A stretch of 5,063 nt of DNA from Candidatus Omnitrophota bacterium. GTDB lineage: Bacteria; Omnitrophota; Gorgyraeia; Duberdicusellales; 4484-171. The stretch's first letter is position 1. Each line of letters starts with the position of its first letter. The DNA lies in contig WJKZ01000282.1 of NCBI GenBank assembly GCA_014728785.1, positions 1 through 5,063 on the forward strand, written 5' to 3'. This document shows positions 1-5,063 of this stretch, piece after piece. The position numbers and the translations under genes are program-made. The notes beneath the pieces are model-generated. The model saw only the letters and a program-made list of their open reading frames with translations. It ran no database searches and was not told the origin of the DNA.

Positions 1-1
1 G

Positions 2-187
2 AAAGATGCCTGCCTTAAAGGAAGAGTTGAAATAATAAGTGAATGTAAAGAAGTAGTAGATTTAAACGCGAGAGACTTTCCCGGCTTAACCAGGGACAGG
101 CAAAAAAGACTGGTACTGAGAGACCTACGCTTATCCATAAACGCAAAAGGAGATGTCGAATCGCTCGAATCCCTGGAACACTGCTGA
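2..187 (+). CDS. C-terminal end of an unidentified protein (5' truncated by window edge)
   Basis: This is the only forward frame that stays open from the left edge; it gives 61 codons before a TGA at 185-187. The other two forward frames hit stops within the first 35 bases. The fragment is polar, rich in Lys, Arg, Glu and Asp, and contains LNARDFPGL around residues 21-29 and a basic stretch (TRDRQKRLVLRDLRL) around residues 30-44. It has no membrane segment and ends in LEHC. I do not recognise the family; it does not look like the end of peptide chain release factor 2, a frequent lysS neighbour. It lies 71 bases upstream of lysS on the same strand, but lysS has its own promoter, so the two need not be cotranscribed. 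I am fairly confident that it is coding because of its single open frame and position, and I have no view on its function. Confidence 0.55.
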   Translation, partial: KDACLKGRVEIISECKEVVDLNARDFPGLTRDRQKRLVLRDLRLSINAKGDVESLESLEHC

Positions 188-218
188 TTTTGTGTTCAGC
201 GACTTTGTCTTTCTTTTG
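183..218 (+). terminator. Possible weak intrinsic terminator after the upstream gene
   Basis: GCTGA at 183-187 can pair with TCAGC at 196-200 across an 8-base loop. It is followed by a T-rich but interrupted tract at 203-218 (T runs broken by G and C). The stem has only 5 bp and overlaps the stop codon of the upstream frame. A competing hairpin, GAACAC (176-181) with GTGTTC (192-197), uses the same bases, so both cannot form together. The position between a gene end and a strong promoter fits a terminator, but the short stem and imperfect U tract make this tentative. Confidence 0.3.
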
Positions 219-220
219 GT

Positions 221-249
221 TTGACAGTAAATATATTATTCTATATAAT
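221..249 (+). promoter_or_regulatory. Perfect consensus housekeeping (sigma-70 type) promoter for lysS
   Basis: The -35 box TTGACA (221-226) and the -10 box TATAAT (244-249) both match the sigma-70 consensus exactly and are separated by 17 bases, the optimal spacing. The spacer is almost entirely A/T. From the usual -10 to start-site distance, transcription should begin near 255-257, while the lysS ATG begins at 259. The leader is therefore predicted to be about 0-4 bases long. There is no TG extension before the -10 box. Nothing resembling an operator or riboswitch can fit downstream, because there is no leader. Confidence 0.85.
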
Positions 250-258
250 CTATGAAGC

Positions 259-1677
259 ATGAATGAGCAGGAAAAATTAAAAGATATTGTTTCTGAGTTC
301 GGAGACCCTTTTTCTGAAAGTAGTTTCTGTAAGTCTTTGAATGTCAGTGAGATAATCGATTCATTCGAAGAGGAAAAGGAAGTTTCCTGCGCGGGAAGGC
401 TTGTTTCCAAACGTGAGCACGGAAAGTCCGGATTCGCCCACATAATGGATTATACCGGAAAATTGCAGATCTATGCCCAGAGCAAGCTTCCGGGAGAAGG
501 CTTTAAACTTTTTAAAGAGCTGGATATAGGTGATATCATAGGGGTAAAGGGCAAGCTTTTTAAAACCCGCACAGGTGAGCTTACCATAATGGCCGAAGAG
601 CTCACCCTTTTATCTAAAACTTTACGGCCTTTACCTGAGAAGTGGCACGGGTTAAAAGATGTAGAGACACGCTACAGGCAGCGTTATCTGGATTTAATCT
701 CGAATCCCGGCGTCAGGGAAGTTTTCATCAAGCGTTCTTTAATAATATCTTTGATAAGAAGTTTTTTTAGAGAACTTTCTTATATGGAGGTTGAAACCCC
801 TATGCTTCAGCCCCTGGCAGGAGGAGCGGCCGGAAGGCCTTTCGTTACCCATCACAATGTTACCGGTTCAGATGTCTATCTGCGCATAGCGCCTGAACTT
901 TATCTTAAAAGGCTGCTGGTGGGGGGGTTTGAAAAAGTATTCGAGATAAACAGGAGCTTCAGGAACGAGGGGGTTTCTACCCGCCACAATCCGGAATTCA
1001 CAATGCTTGAGGCATATTGTGCTTACCAAAATTATGAGTACATGATGAAGGTATGTGAAGATTTGTTTTCTTTCCTTGCGAAAGAGGTGAATTCTTCTCT
1101 TGTATTCGAATATCAGGGAAAAAGGTTAGATTTTACTCCTCCCTGGCAGAGGATTTCCTTTGCCGGTTTGTTTGAGAAAGAGTTCGGCATAAAAGCGGAA
1201 GACAGCCAGGAAATAATGGTTGAAAAAATCAGCAGGAAGCTTAAGCTGCAGAAGGAGCTGAGCCGGAGCCAGATACTTAATATAACCGAGGAGTTGATAG
1301 AGAGGAATTATCCCCAGGATAAGCCTACTTTTATAGTTGATTTTTTTACCTGGACTTCTCCTTTGGCCAAGACCAAAAAGGATAATCCCTACCTTGTGGA
1401 AAGATTTGAGCTTTTTATTGCTGGCCTCGAAGTAGCAAACGCTTACTCTGAATTAAACAACCCCGTGGAGCAAAGGAGGCGGTTTGAAAGACAGATGGAG
1501 ACAGAGGAGGAGCTTCCTAAAAAAATCGATGAAGATTTTGTTTTAAGTCTTGAACATGGAATGCCCCCGGCTGCCGGGTTAGGTATAGGTATAGACCGCC
1601 TGGTGATGCTTCTTCTTAATCAGCCTTCTATACGAGATGTAATCCTTTTTCCCCTCCTCAAGTCCTTATCCCGTTAA
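259..1677 (+). CDS. lysS: Lysyl-tRNA synthetase, class II (EC 6.1.1.6)
   Basis: Charges tRNA-Lys with lysine using ATP in the cytoplasm. The 472-residue product is slightly shorter than the usual roughly 490-510. An N-terminal OB-fold anticodon-binding domain spans about residues 42-118 (GRLVSKREHGKSGFAHIMD is typical). The class II core follows: motif 1 around 160-181 ending VETPML, the family block RPFVTHHN (193-200) and YLRIAPELYLKRL (207-219), motif 2 with FEINRSFRNEG (228-238) and HNPEFTMLEAY, then SPLAK (367-371), ERFELFIAGLEVANAYSEL (381-399) and motif 3 GLGIGIDRL (440-448) with SIRDVILFP. The ATG at 259 is chosen because an in-frame TGA lies at 253-255 and the N-terminus EQEKLKDIVSEFGDPF aligns with the usual start of the family. 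No Shine-Dalgarno sequence precedes it, and the promoter places the mRNA start almost at the ATG. Identity is essentially certain. Confidence 0.97.
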   Translation: MNEQEKLKDIVSEFGDPFSESSFCKSLNVSEIIDSFEEEKEVSCAGRLVSKREHGKSGFAHIMDYTGKLQIYAQSKLPGEGFKLFKELDIGDIIGVKGKLFKTRTGELTIMAEELTLLSKTLRPLPEKWHGLKDVETRYRQRYLDLISNPGVREVFIKRSLIISLIRSFFRELSYMEVETPMLQPLAGGAAGRPFVTHHNVTGSDVYLRIAPELYLKRLLVGGFEKVFEINRSFRNEGVSTRHNPEFTMLEAYCAYQNYEYMMKVCEDLFSFLAKEVNSSLVFEYQGKRLDFTPPWQRISFAGLFEKEFGIKAEDSQEIMVEKISRKLKLQKELSRSQILNITEELIERNYPQDKPTFIVDFFTWTSPLAKTKKDNPYLVERFELFIAGLEVANAYSELNNPVEQRRRFERQMETEEELPKKIDEDFVLSLEHGMPPAAGLGIGIDRLVMLLLNQPSIRDVILFPLLKSLSR

Positions 1678-1695
1678 AACTTTGGAAGGGATAAG
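1665..1695 (+). promoter_or_regulatory. Inverted repeat (8-bp hairpin) spanning the lysS stop codon
   Basis: CTTATCCC at 1665-1672 is the exact reverse complement of GGGATAAG at 1688-1695, with a 15-base loop that carries the lysS TAA (1675-1677). The right arm includes the GGG of a GGAAGGG ribosome binding sequence (1684-1690) and ends just before an ATG at 1696. No T tract follows, so this is not an intrinsic terminator. A ribosome finishing lysS would cover and melt the stem, which fits a translational-coupling element; that role is inferred, the repeat itself is seen. Confidence 0.45.
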
Positions 1696-1713
1696 ATGAA
1701 GGTTGCTTTGTAA
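1696..1713 (+). other. Possible five-codon minicistron between lysS and lolC
   Basis: ATG at 1696 opens a frame of five codons (M-K-V-A-L) that ends at TAA 1711-1713. It has a better ribosome binding sequence than the lolC-like gene itself: GGAAGGG at 1684-1690, 5 bases before the ATG. It stops 19 bases before the preferred lolC ATG at 1733, close enough for terminating ribosomes to re-initiate. So short a frame can easily arise by chance. The same Shine-Dalgarno could instead serve a TTG at 1703 in the lolC frame. Confidence 0.25.
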
Positions 1714-1718
1714 AGAAA

Positions 1719-1735
1719 AAAGGCATATAAAAATG
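1719..1735 (+). promoter_or_regulatory. Weak ribosome binding site deciding the lolC-like start
   Basis: AAAAGG ending at 1723 lies 9 bases before the ATG at 1733. This supports the ATG over the longer in-frame TTG start at 1703, which would add ten residues (MLCKEKRHIK) not typical of the family. The TTG has a stronger GGAAGGG upstream but at a long 12-base spacing. Confidence 0.5.
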
Positions 1736-2890
1736 TTAACAGAATTACGTTTAGCCAGCCGTTTCCTTTTCCGGGGCAGAGCTAAACACATATCTTTCAT
1801 AGGTATAATTTCCTGCGTAGGCATCGCCCTGGGTATAGCGACTCTTATAGTTGTGATTTCGGTAATGAACGGTTTTGACCGCGAATTAACCGAAAGGCTT
1901 ACAAGATTCAATTACCATGTGGTTATAGAATCTTTTGAGAGGCCGAAATTAAGCCGGATAGAAGATACTATTAAAGACTGGCCGGAGGTTGAGGTAGTAT
2001 CCCTTTTTTTAGAGACCCAGTTATTTGCCAAATTCGATAAGACGGTGTTTCCTTTATCCGTTAAAGGTCTTGAGCTTAAAAGTCCGGCCCAGCGGGAAGT
2101 TTTTTATAAATATGTGAAGGAAGAATTTAACGATGAAGGTTTTTTTGTGGGTGAGGGGGCAATGAGGAGATTTTTCCTCTCTGAAAAAATAGAGTTTTAT
2201 CCTTTAGATAAAAATCTTAAACTTAAAGAAGCCGGCATAAGAGGTGTTTTTAAGATTGGATTATATGATATAGATAATAATTATCTTGTAACCTCCCTTG
2301 AGGAAGCCCGTAAACTTTCTCCTAATTATCTTTTGTTTTTAGGAGTCAATATAAAAGATATGTTTTCCGCATCTGAGTTTAAGAAGAAGGTATTAATGAA
2401 TTTTCCGGAGGATGTTTTTGTCACTACCTGGATTGAATCCAACAGAGTGTTTTTTTCAGCGTTGAAACTGGAAAAATTAACAATGTTTATAATATTGAGC
2501 TTGATTATCCTGGTAGCTTCTTTTAATATCTTTGCTACCCTTACGGTAAAGGTGGTTGAAAAGACCAAAGATATCGGCGTGTTGAAAGCGCTGGGGTTTA
2601 CCAGCAGAAGAATAATGGCTATCTTTAGTTTTCAGGGTTTAATTCTTGGCTTGATAGGCACTCTGTTCGGTGCCTTTTTGGGGTTCGGCTTGTGTTACGT
2701 CTTGGGAGAATATCGTTTCATAAAGCTGCCGGCGGATATTTACTATATAGATTACATACCCGTAGCCATAAATTACAGAGATATTTTCCTGATAGCTTCT
2801 ATAGGTATTCTTTTATCCTATTTGTTCAGCTTGTTTCCGGCCCTCAAAGCCAGCAGGCTGGACTCTTCCGAAGCGTTGAGGTATGATTAA
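1733..2890 (+). CDS. LolC/LolE-family lipoprotein-releasing ABC transporter permease
   Basis: Inner-membrane subunit of the Lol transporter, which extracts mature lipoproteins from the inner membrane and passes them to the carrier LolA. With the ATG at 1733 it has 385 residues, a little short of the usual 400-415. Layout: a cytoplasmic amphipathic start (LRLASRFLFRGR), TM1 about 20-45 ending in the family motif VMNGF (44-48), a periplasmic MacB-like domain about 49-245, TM2 about 249-272 (ASFNIFATLTV), the conserved cytoplasmic coupling stretch KDIGVLKALGFTSRRIMAIF (279-298), TM3 about 300-324, TM4 about 350-370, and the classic ending FPALKASRLDSSEALRYD. LolC and LolE cannot be told apart here, and only one permease gene is present, so it may act as a homodimer or pair with a partner encoded elsewhere. 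The LolD-type ATPase gene follows after 27 bases. MacB or FtsX relatives are less likely, given the MNGF and VASFNI motifs. Confidence 0.92.
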   Translation: MLTELRLASRFLFRGRAKHISFIGIISCVGIALGIATLIVVISVMNGFDRELTERLTRFNYHVVIESFERPKLSRIEDTIKDWPEVEVVSLFLETQLFAKFDKTVFPLSVKGLELKSPAQREVFYKYVKEEFNDEGFFVGEGAMRRFFLSEKIEFYPLDKNLKLKEAGIRGVFKIGLYDIDNNYLVTSLEEARKLSPNYLLFLGVNIKDMFSASEFKKKVLMNFPEDVFVTTWIESNRVFFSALKLEKLTMFIILSLIILVASFNIFATLTVKVVEKTKDIGVLKALGFTSRRIMAIFSFQGLILGLIGTLFGAFLGFGLCYVLGEYRFIKLPADIYYIDYIPVAINYRDIFLIASIGILLSYLFSLFPALKASRLDSSEALRYD

Positions 2891-2903
2891 TTTTTTAAAA
2901 AAT
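2890..2903. repeat. 14-bp A/T palindrome in the lolC-lolD spacer
   Basis: A run of six T (2891-2896) followed directly by six A (2897-2902) with flanking A and T makes a perfect palindrome without a loop. It is flanked by GGTAT (2880-2884) and ATACC (2902-2906), which could pair around it across the permease stop codon. The repeat is seen directly; a function is not. It may only reflect AT-rich spacer sequence. Confidence 0.35.
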
Positions 2904-2917
2904 ACCGAAGAGAGAAA

Positions 2918-3604
2918 ATGGCGCATATTTTAGATATATACGGCTTAAGCAAGAATTACCGAAGCGGCAATCAGCTTGTTCAGGCTTTGCGGAACATCAA
3001 TTTTGAAGTGTCGGAAGCAGAATATGTTTCTATTGTCGGGCCTTCGGGCGTGGGGAAGTCTACTTTTCTGCATCTGCTGGGAGGGTTAGACGTTCCAACA
3101 GGGGGCAGGGTCATGTTCAGAGGCAGGGATATTTTTGGATTGAACGATAAGCAGCGTTCACTCTGGAGAGGCAAGCATATCGGTTTTGTATTTCAGTTTT
3201 TCCATCTTATCGAAGAGCTTAATGTCATAGAAAATATCCAGATAGGCGCCGGAAGTTTCAGGAGAAAATACACTTTCAAAAAGGCTCAAGAATTGTTAGA
3301 ATATTTAGATATAGTGGAGCGGGCGCACTTTTTCCCTTCCCAGTTAAGCGGAGGAGAGAAACAGAAAGTGGCGCTTGCCCGGGCTCTTATGAACGATCCG
3401 GAAGTAATTCTCTGCGATGAACCTACAGGTAATCTGGATAGAGATTCTCAAAGTAAAGTCAGCAGCCTTCTTAAAAGCCTTAACAGGGAAAAGAAGAAGT
3501 GCATAGTTCTGGTAACGCATAATCCGGATTTAGCCGGTGAGGCAGACAGAGTATTTTATATGAGAGACGGACGGATAAGGGCCAACCCGCAGGAATTTTA
3601 TTAA
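2918..3604 (+). CDS. lolD: LolD-type ATP-binding protein of lipoprotein-releasing ABC transporter
   Basis: Cytoplasmic ATPase that powers lipoprotein release by the adjacent LolC/E permease. The 228 residues match the family's usual length (about 220-235). All ABC motifs are present: Walker [10 protein letters not shown] (41-49), Q-loop Q93 in FVFQFFHL, signature LSGGE (143-147), Walker B VILCDE (163-168) with catalytic E168, D-loop GNLD (171-174), and switch histidine H201 in LVTHN. The Q-loop context and the EPTGNLD block are typical of the LolD/MacB/FtsE branch. After the signature the protein reads [10 protein letters not shown], where RQRVAIARAL is commoner, a conservative difference. 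The ATG at 2918 is preceded by a weak purine-rich GAAGAGAG at 2907-2914. The gene is probably cotranscribed with the permease. Assignment to Lol rather than MacB rests mainly on the neighbouring permease. Confidence 0.93.
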   Translation: MAHILDIYGLSKNYRSGNQLVQALRNINFEVSEAEYVSIVGPSGVGKSTFLHLLGGLDVPTGGRVMFRGRDIFGLNDKQRSLWRGKHIGFVFQFFHLIEELNVIENIQIGAGSFRRKYTFKKAQELLEYLDIVERAHFFPSQLSGGEKQKVALARALMNDPEVILCDEPTGNLDRDSQSKVSSLLKSLNREKKKCIVLVTHNPDLAGEADRVFYMRDGRIRANPQEFY

Positions 3605-3610
3605 TTAGTT

Positions 3611-3640
3611 CTTTATATCTTAAAGTGTTTTTATTTTTTA
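3611..3640 (+). terminator. Very weak hairpin followed by T-rich tract after lolD
   Basis: CTTTA (3611-3615) can pair with TAAAG (3621-3625) around a 5-base loop, and a T-rich stretch (3626-3639) follows. The stem is short and has one G-C pair, so it would be a poor terminator on its own. It may cause pausing or partial read-through ahead of the aminotransferase gene. I see no convincing promoter in the 70-base spacer (the -10-like TATTAT at 3649-3654 lacks a usable -35). Confidence 0.2.
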
Positions 3641-3660
3641 GCGATAAGTATTATTATTCC

Positions 3661-3668
3661 AGAGGAGG
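3661..3668 (+). promoter_or_regulatory. Strong Shine-Dalgarno for the aminotransferase gene
   Basis: AGAGGAGG lies 6 bases before the ATG at 3675. It is nearly a full complement of the 16S rRNA tail and the strongest ribosome binding site in the window. It contrasts with lysS, which has none, and lolD, which has a weak one. Confidence 0.8.
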
Positions 3669-3674
3669 AAAAAC

Positions 3675-4550
3675 ATGAAGGTTTACCTTAACGGTAGGAT
3701 GGTTAGCAAAAAAGACGCTAAAGTTTCGGTTTTTGACCACGGCTTTTTATACGGGGACGGAGTTTTTGAAGGCATAAGGGCTTACAACTGCCTGGTTTTT
3801 AAATTAAAGGAACATATAGACAGGTTGTATGAATCTGCCCGCTCTATTATGCTAAATGTTCCTTTGACTAAAAAAGAATTAAGCAAAGCGATAATGCGGA
3901 CTTTGAAAATCAATAAGTTGAAAAACGCTTATATAAGGGTTGTCCTCTCACGGGGGGAAGGAGATTTGGGGCTGGACCCGCGTAAATGCCGGGGAAACGA
4001 GACTCTGGTGATAATAGCTGACAAGATAAATCTTTACCCGGAGGAGTTATATAAGAAAGGCATGGATATAATCACAGTTCCTACAGTCAGAAATATACCG
4101 GAGGCTTTGAATCCTCAGATTAAATCTTTAAATTATTTAAACAACATCCTGGCGAAAATCGAAGCTATAAATTCAGGTTACCAGGAAGCTTTAATGCTCG
4201 ATCATCTGGGTTACGTGGCCGAATGTACAGGAGATAATATCTTTGTAGTTAAAGGCAAAGAGCTTTATACTCCGCCGCAATGTATGGGTACTTTGAGAGG
4301 TATTACCCGTGATGCGGTGCTGGATATAGCAAAAAAACTGAAAATCCCTACGCATGAACATGTATTGACCCGTCACGAATTATACATAAGCGATGAGTGT
4401 TTTTTAACCGGTACGGCTGCCGAGATTGTGCCTGTAGTCAGAGTAGACGGCAGATGCATAGGCGAAGGTAAGCCCGGTAAAGTCACCACAACCATAATGA
4501 AGGAATTTAAAAAAATAACTAAAACAGCGGGTACTAAATATAAAATCTGA
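3675..4550 (+). CDS. ilvE: Branched-chain amino acid aminotransferase, class IV PLP fold (EC 2.6.1.42)
   Basis: Cytoplasmic PLP enzyme that transfers amino groups between glutamate and the keto acids of leucine, isoleucine and valine, the last step of their synthesis and first of their breakdown. The 291 residues fit the family (about 280-310). Visible marks: VSVFDHGFLYGDGVFEGIRAY (start of the fold, 17-37), SRGEGDLGLDPRKC (92-105), the PLP-binding lysine K150 in NPQIKSLNYLNNILAK, E183 in GYVAECTGDNIFVV, GTLRGITRD (205-213) and TGTAAEI (245-251) for the cofactor phosphate, and a DGR...GKPG ending. Overall it resembles the archaeal/thermophile-type BCAT group rather than E. coli IlvE. D-amino acid aminotransferase and aminodeoxychorismate lyase share the fold; the SRG-GDLGLDPRKC and GKPG signatures favour BCAT, but substrate range cannot be read from sequence. 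The ATG is fixed by the strong Shine-Dalgarno at 3661-3668. Confidence 0.9.
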   Translation: MKVYLNGRMVSKKDAKVSVFDHGFLYGDGVFEGIRAYNCLVFKLKEHIDRLYESARSIMLNVPLTKKELSKAIMRTLKINKLKNAYIRVVLSRGEGDLGLDPRKCRGNETLVIIADKINLYPEELYKKGMDIITVPTVRNIPEALNPQIKSLNYLNNILAKIEAINSGYQEALMLDHLGYVAECTGDNIFVVKGKELYTPPQCMGTLRGITRDAVLDIAKKLKIPTHEHVLTRHELYISDECFLTGTAAEIVPVVRVDGRCIGEGKPGKVTTTIMKEFKKITKTAGTKYKI

Positions 4551-4567
4551 TATCCAAGAAAGCTCAC

Positions 4568-4585
4568 GGCGTTTAAATTTCCGCC
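4568..4585 (+). other. Small GC hairpin in the ilvE-mcsA spacer
   Basis: GGCG (4568-4571) pairs with CGCC (4582-4585) around a 10-base A/T loop. No T tract follows directly (the next bases are ATAGTTATATATTT), so it is at best a weak terminator or processing site. I see no consensus promoter, CIRCE element or CtsR-type heptad repeat in this 85-base spacer. Confidence 0.2.
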
Positions 4586-4623
4586 ATAGTTATATATTTC
4601 CCGGAATAAAACAGGTATTAAAC

Positions 4624-4630
4624 AGAAGGT
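4624..4630 (+). promoter_or_regulatory. Ribosome binding site of mcsA
   Basis: AGAAGGT ends 5 bases before the ATG at 4636 and supports that start. The resulting N-terminus MLCDICKKNTATVHLTEI matches the way McsA proteins normally begin. Confidence 0.6.
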
Positions 4631-4635
4631 GCTTT

Positions 4636-5063
4636 ATGTTATGTGATATATGTAAGAAGAATACAGCTACAGTTCATTTAACCGAAATAGTTAAGGACAA
4701 AATAGTAGAGATGCATATATGCAAGAGCTGCGCTCAGGAAAAAAGCGGTGAAATCAAGGGGCAGTTCCAAAAGCCAGATTCTCCTTCCGGCTTATCTGCG
4801 GGTGAGAACATAAAGAAAAGCAGTGAATATTTAAAATGTCCTAAATGCGGTATGTTTTTCAAAGATTTTAAAAGAAAGGGTAAGTTTGGCTGTGATAATT
4901 GTTATGAGGCTTTTAAAGAAATTATTATACCCCTGGTTAAAAAAATCCATGCTTCCGATAAACACAGGGGCAAGTCGCCGTACGGTGCCGGTGAAAGAGA
5001 CGAGGTGGAGATGGAATTAAGAGCGCTTAACTGGAGCTTAAAGAGAGCTATAAAGCTTGAAGA
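4636..5063 (+). CDS. mcsA: McsA, zinc-finger activator of protein arginine kinase McsB (3' truncated by window edge)
   Basis: In Gram-positive bacteria McsA activates McsB, which phosphorylates arginines on damaged proteins and on the repressor CtsR for degradation by ClpC-ClpP. The 142 visible codons carry four CxxC pairs as expected for McsA: C3/C6, C29/C32 (HICKSC), C68/C71 (CPKCG) and C86/C89 (CDNCY), the last followed by the typical FKEIIIPLVKKIH. A variable linker (about 34-64) joins the two zinc modules. From about residue 121 a charged helix (ERDEVEMELRALNW, then LKRAIKLE) begins the C-terminal UvrB/UvrC-motif region, cut off by the window end; about 25-40 residues should be missing. 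The gene lies 85 bases after ilvE on the same strand. mcsB and clpC would be expected next, judging from the family, but are outside the window. The alternative reading is a generic UvrB/UvrC-motif protein, which is the label McsA often receives. Confidence 0.9.
   Translation, partial: MLCDICKKNTATVHLTEIVKDKIVEMHICKSCAQEKSGEIKGQFQKPDSPSGLSAGENIKKSSEYLKCPKCGMFFKDFKRKGKFGCDNCYEAFKEIIIPLVKKIHASDKHRGKSPYGAGERDEVEMELRALNWSLKRAIKLE

Noticed and set aside
252..266. Four-codon frame (ATG AAG CAT GAA TGA) overlapping the lysS ATG
   Set aside because: Its ATG starts 3 bases after the -10 box, upstream of the predicted transcription start, so it would normally not be in the mRNA.
15..443. 142-codon reverse-strand open frame overlapping the lysS start and promoter
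   Set aside because: It is antisense to the confidently identified lysS N-terminus and promoter, shows no recognisable domain, and its sequence is what the complement of lysS would give.
921..927. Run of seven G in lysS as a possible slippage or phase-variation tract
   Set aside because: It encodes the conserved Val-Gly-Gly of LVGGFE, the frame is intact, and lysS is essential, so phase variation is implausible.
2326..2568. 80-codon reverse-strand open frame inside the lolC-like gene
   Set aside because: Antisense shadow of a clear membrane-protein gene; no ribosome binding site or domain of its own that I can see.
2692..2886. 64-codon forward frame overlapping the 3' part of the lolC-like gene
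   Set aside because: It is out of frame with the well-supported permease C-terminus and has no family features.
3641..3660. Promoter for ilvE based on TATTAT
   Set aside because: No acceptable -35 hexamer lies 16-18 bases upstream; the region is simply A/T-rich.
4551..4635. CtsR operator or CIRCE element upstream of mcsA
   Set aside because: I looked for the direct heptad repeat of CtsR sites and the long CIRCE inverted repeat and saw neither on either strand.

Overview
The window is a compact, all plus-strand stretch of a bacterial chromosome with moderate-to-low GC and short spacers. It holds the 3' end of one unrecognised gene, four complete genes and the 5' part of a fifth. The order is: unknown tail (2..187), lysS (lysyl-tRNA synthetase), a LolC/LolE-type lipoprotein-export permease, its LolD-type ATPase, a branched-chain amino acid aminotransferase (ilvE type), and mcsA (activator of the McsB protein arginine kinase), which runs off the right edge. 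No rRNA, tRNA, mobile element, CRISPR array or phage gene is visible.

Organism: a Lol transporter implies an outer membrane (a diderm), whereas McsA is best known from the CtsR-McsA-McsB-ClpC stress system of Gram-positive bacteria. The combination, with AT-leaning codon use, suggests a candidate-phylum diderm; Omnitrophota or a related lineage is my guess from general knowledge of such gene orders. It is an inference and cannot be proven from 5 kb.

Layout: after the unknown tail there is a possible weak terminator (183-218). It is followed by a perfect consensus housekeeping promoter (TTGACA, 17 bp, TATAAT at 221-249) whose predicted start site falls within a few bases of the lysS ATG at 259, so lysS mRNA is probably leaderless. 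lysS is followed by a 55-base spacer with an 8-bp hairpin spanning the lysS stop and a five-codon reading frame with its own good ribosome binding site, then the lolC-like gene. The permease and ATPase genes are 27 bases apart and form one functional unit in the inner membrane. The next spacers (70 and 85 bases) are larger, contain only weak hairpins and no convincing promoter, and lead to ilvE (very strong Shine-Dalgarno) and mcsA.

Functionally the genes are mixed housekeeping: translation (lysS), envelope biogenesis (lolC/E and lolD), amino acid metabolism (ilvE) and protein quality control (mcsA). No novel system is evident. The most notable items are the leaderless promoter arrangement, the hairpin and minicistron between lysS and lolC, and the Lol plus McsA combination.
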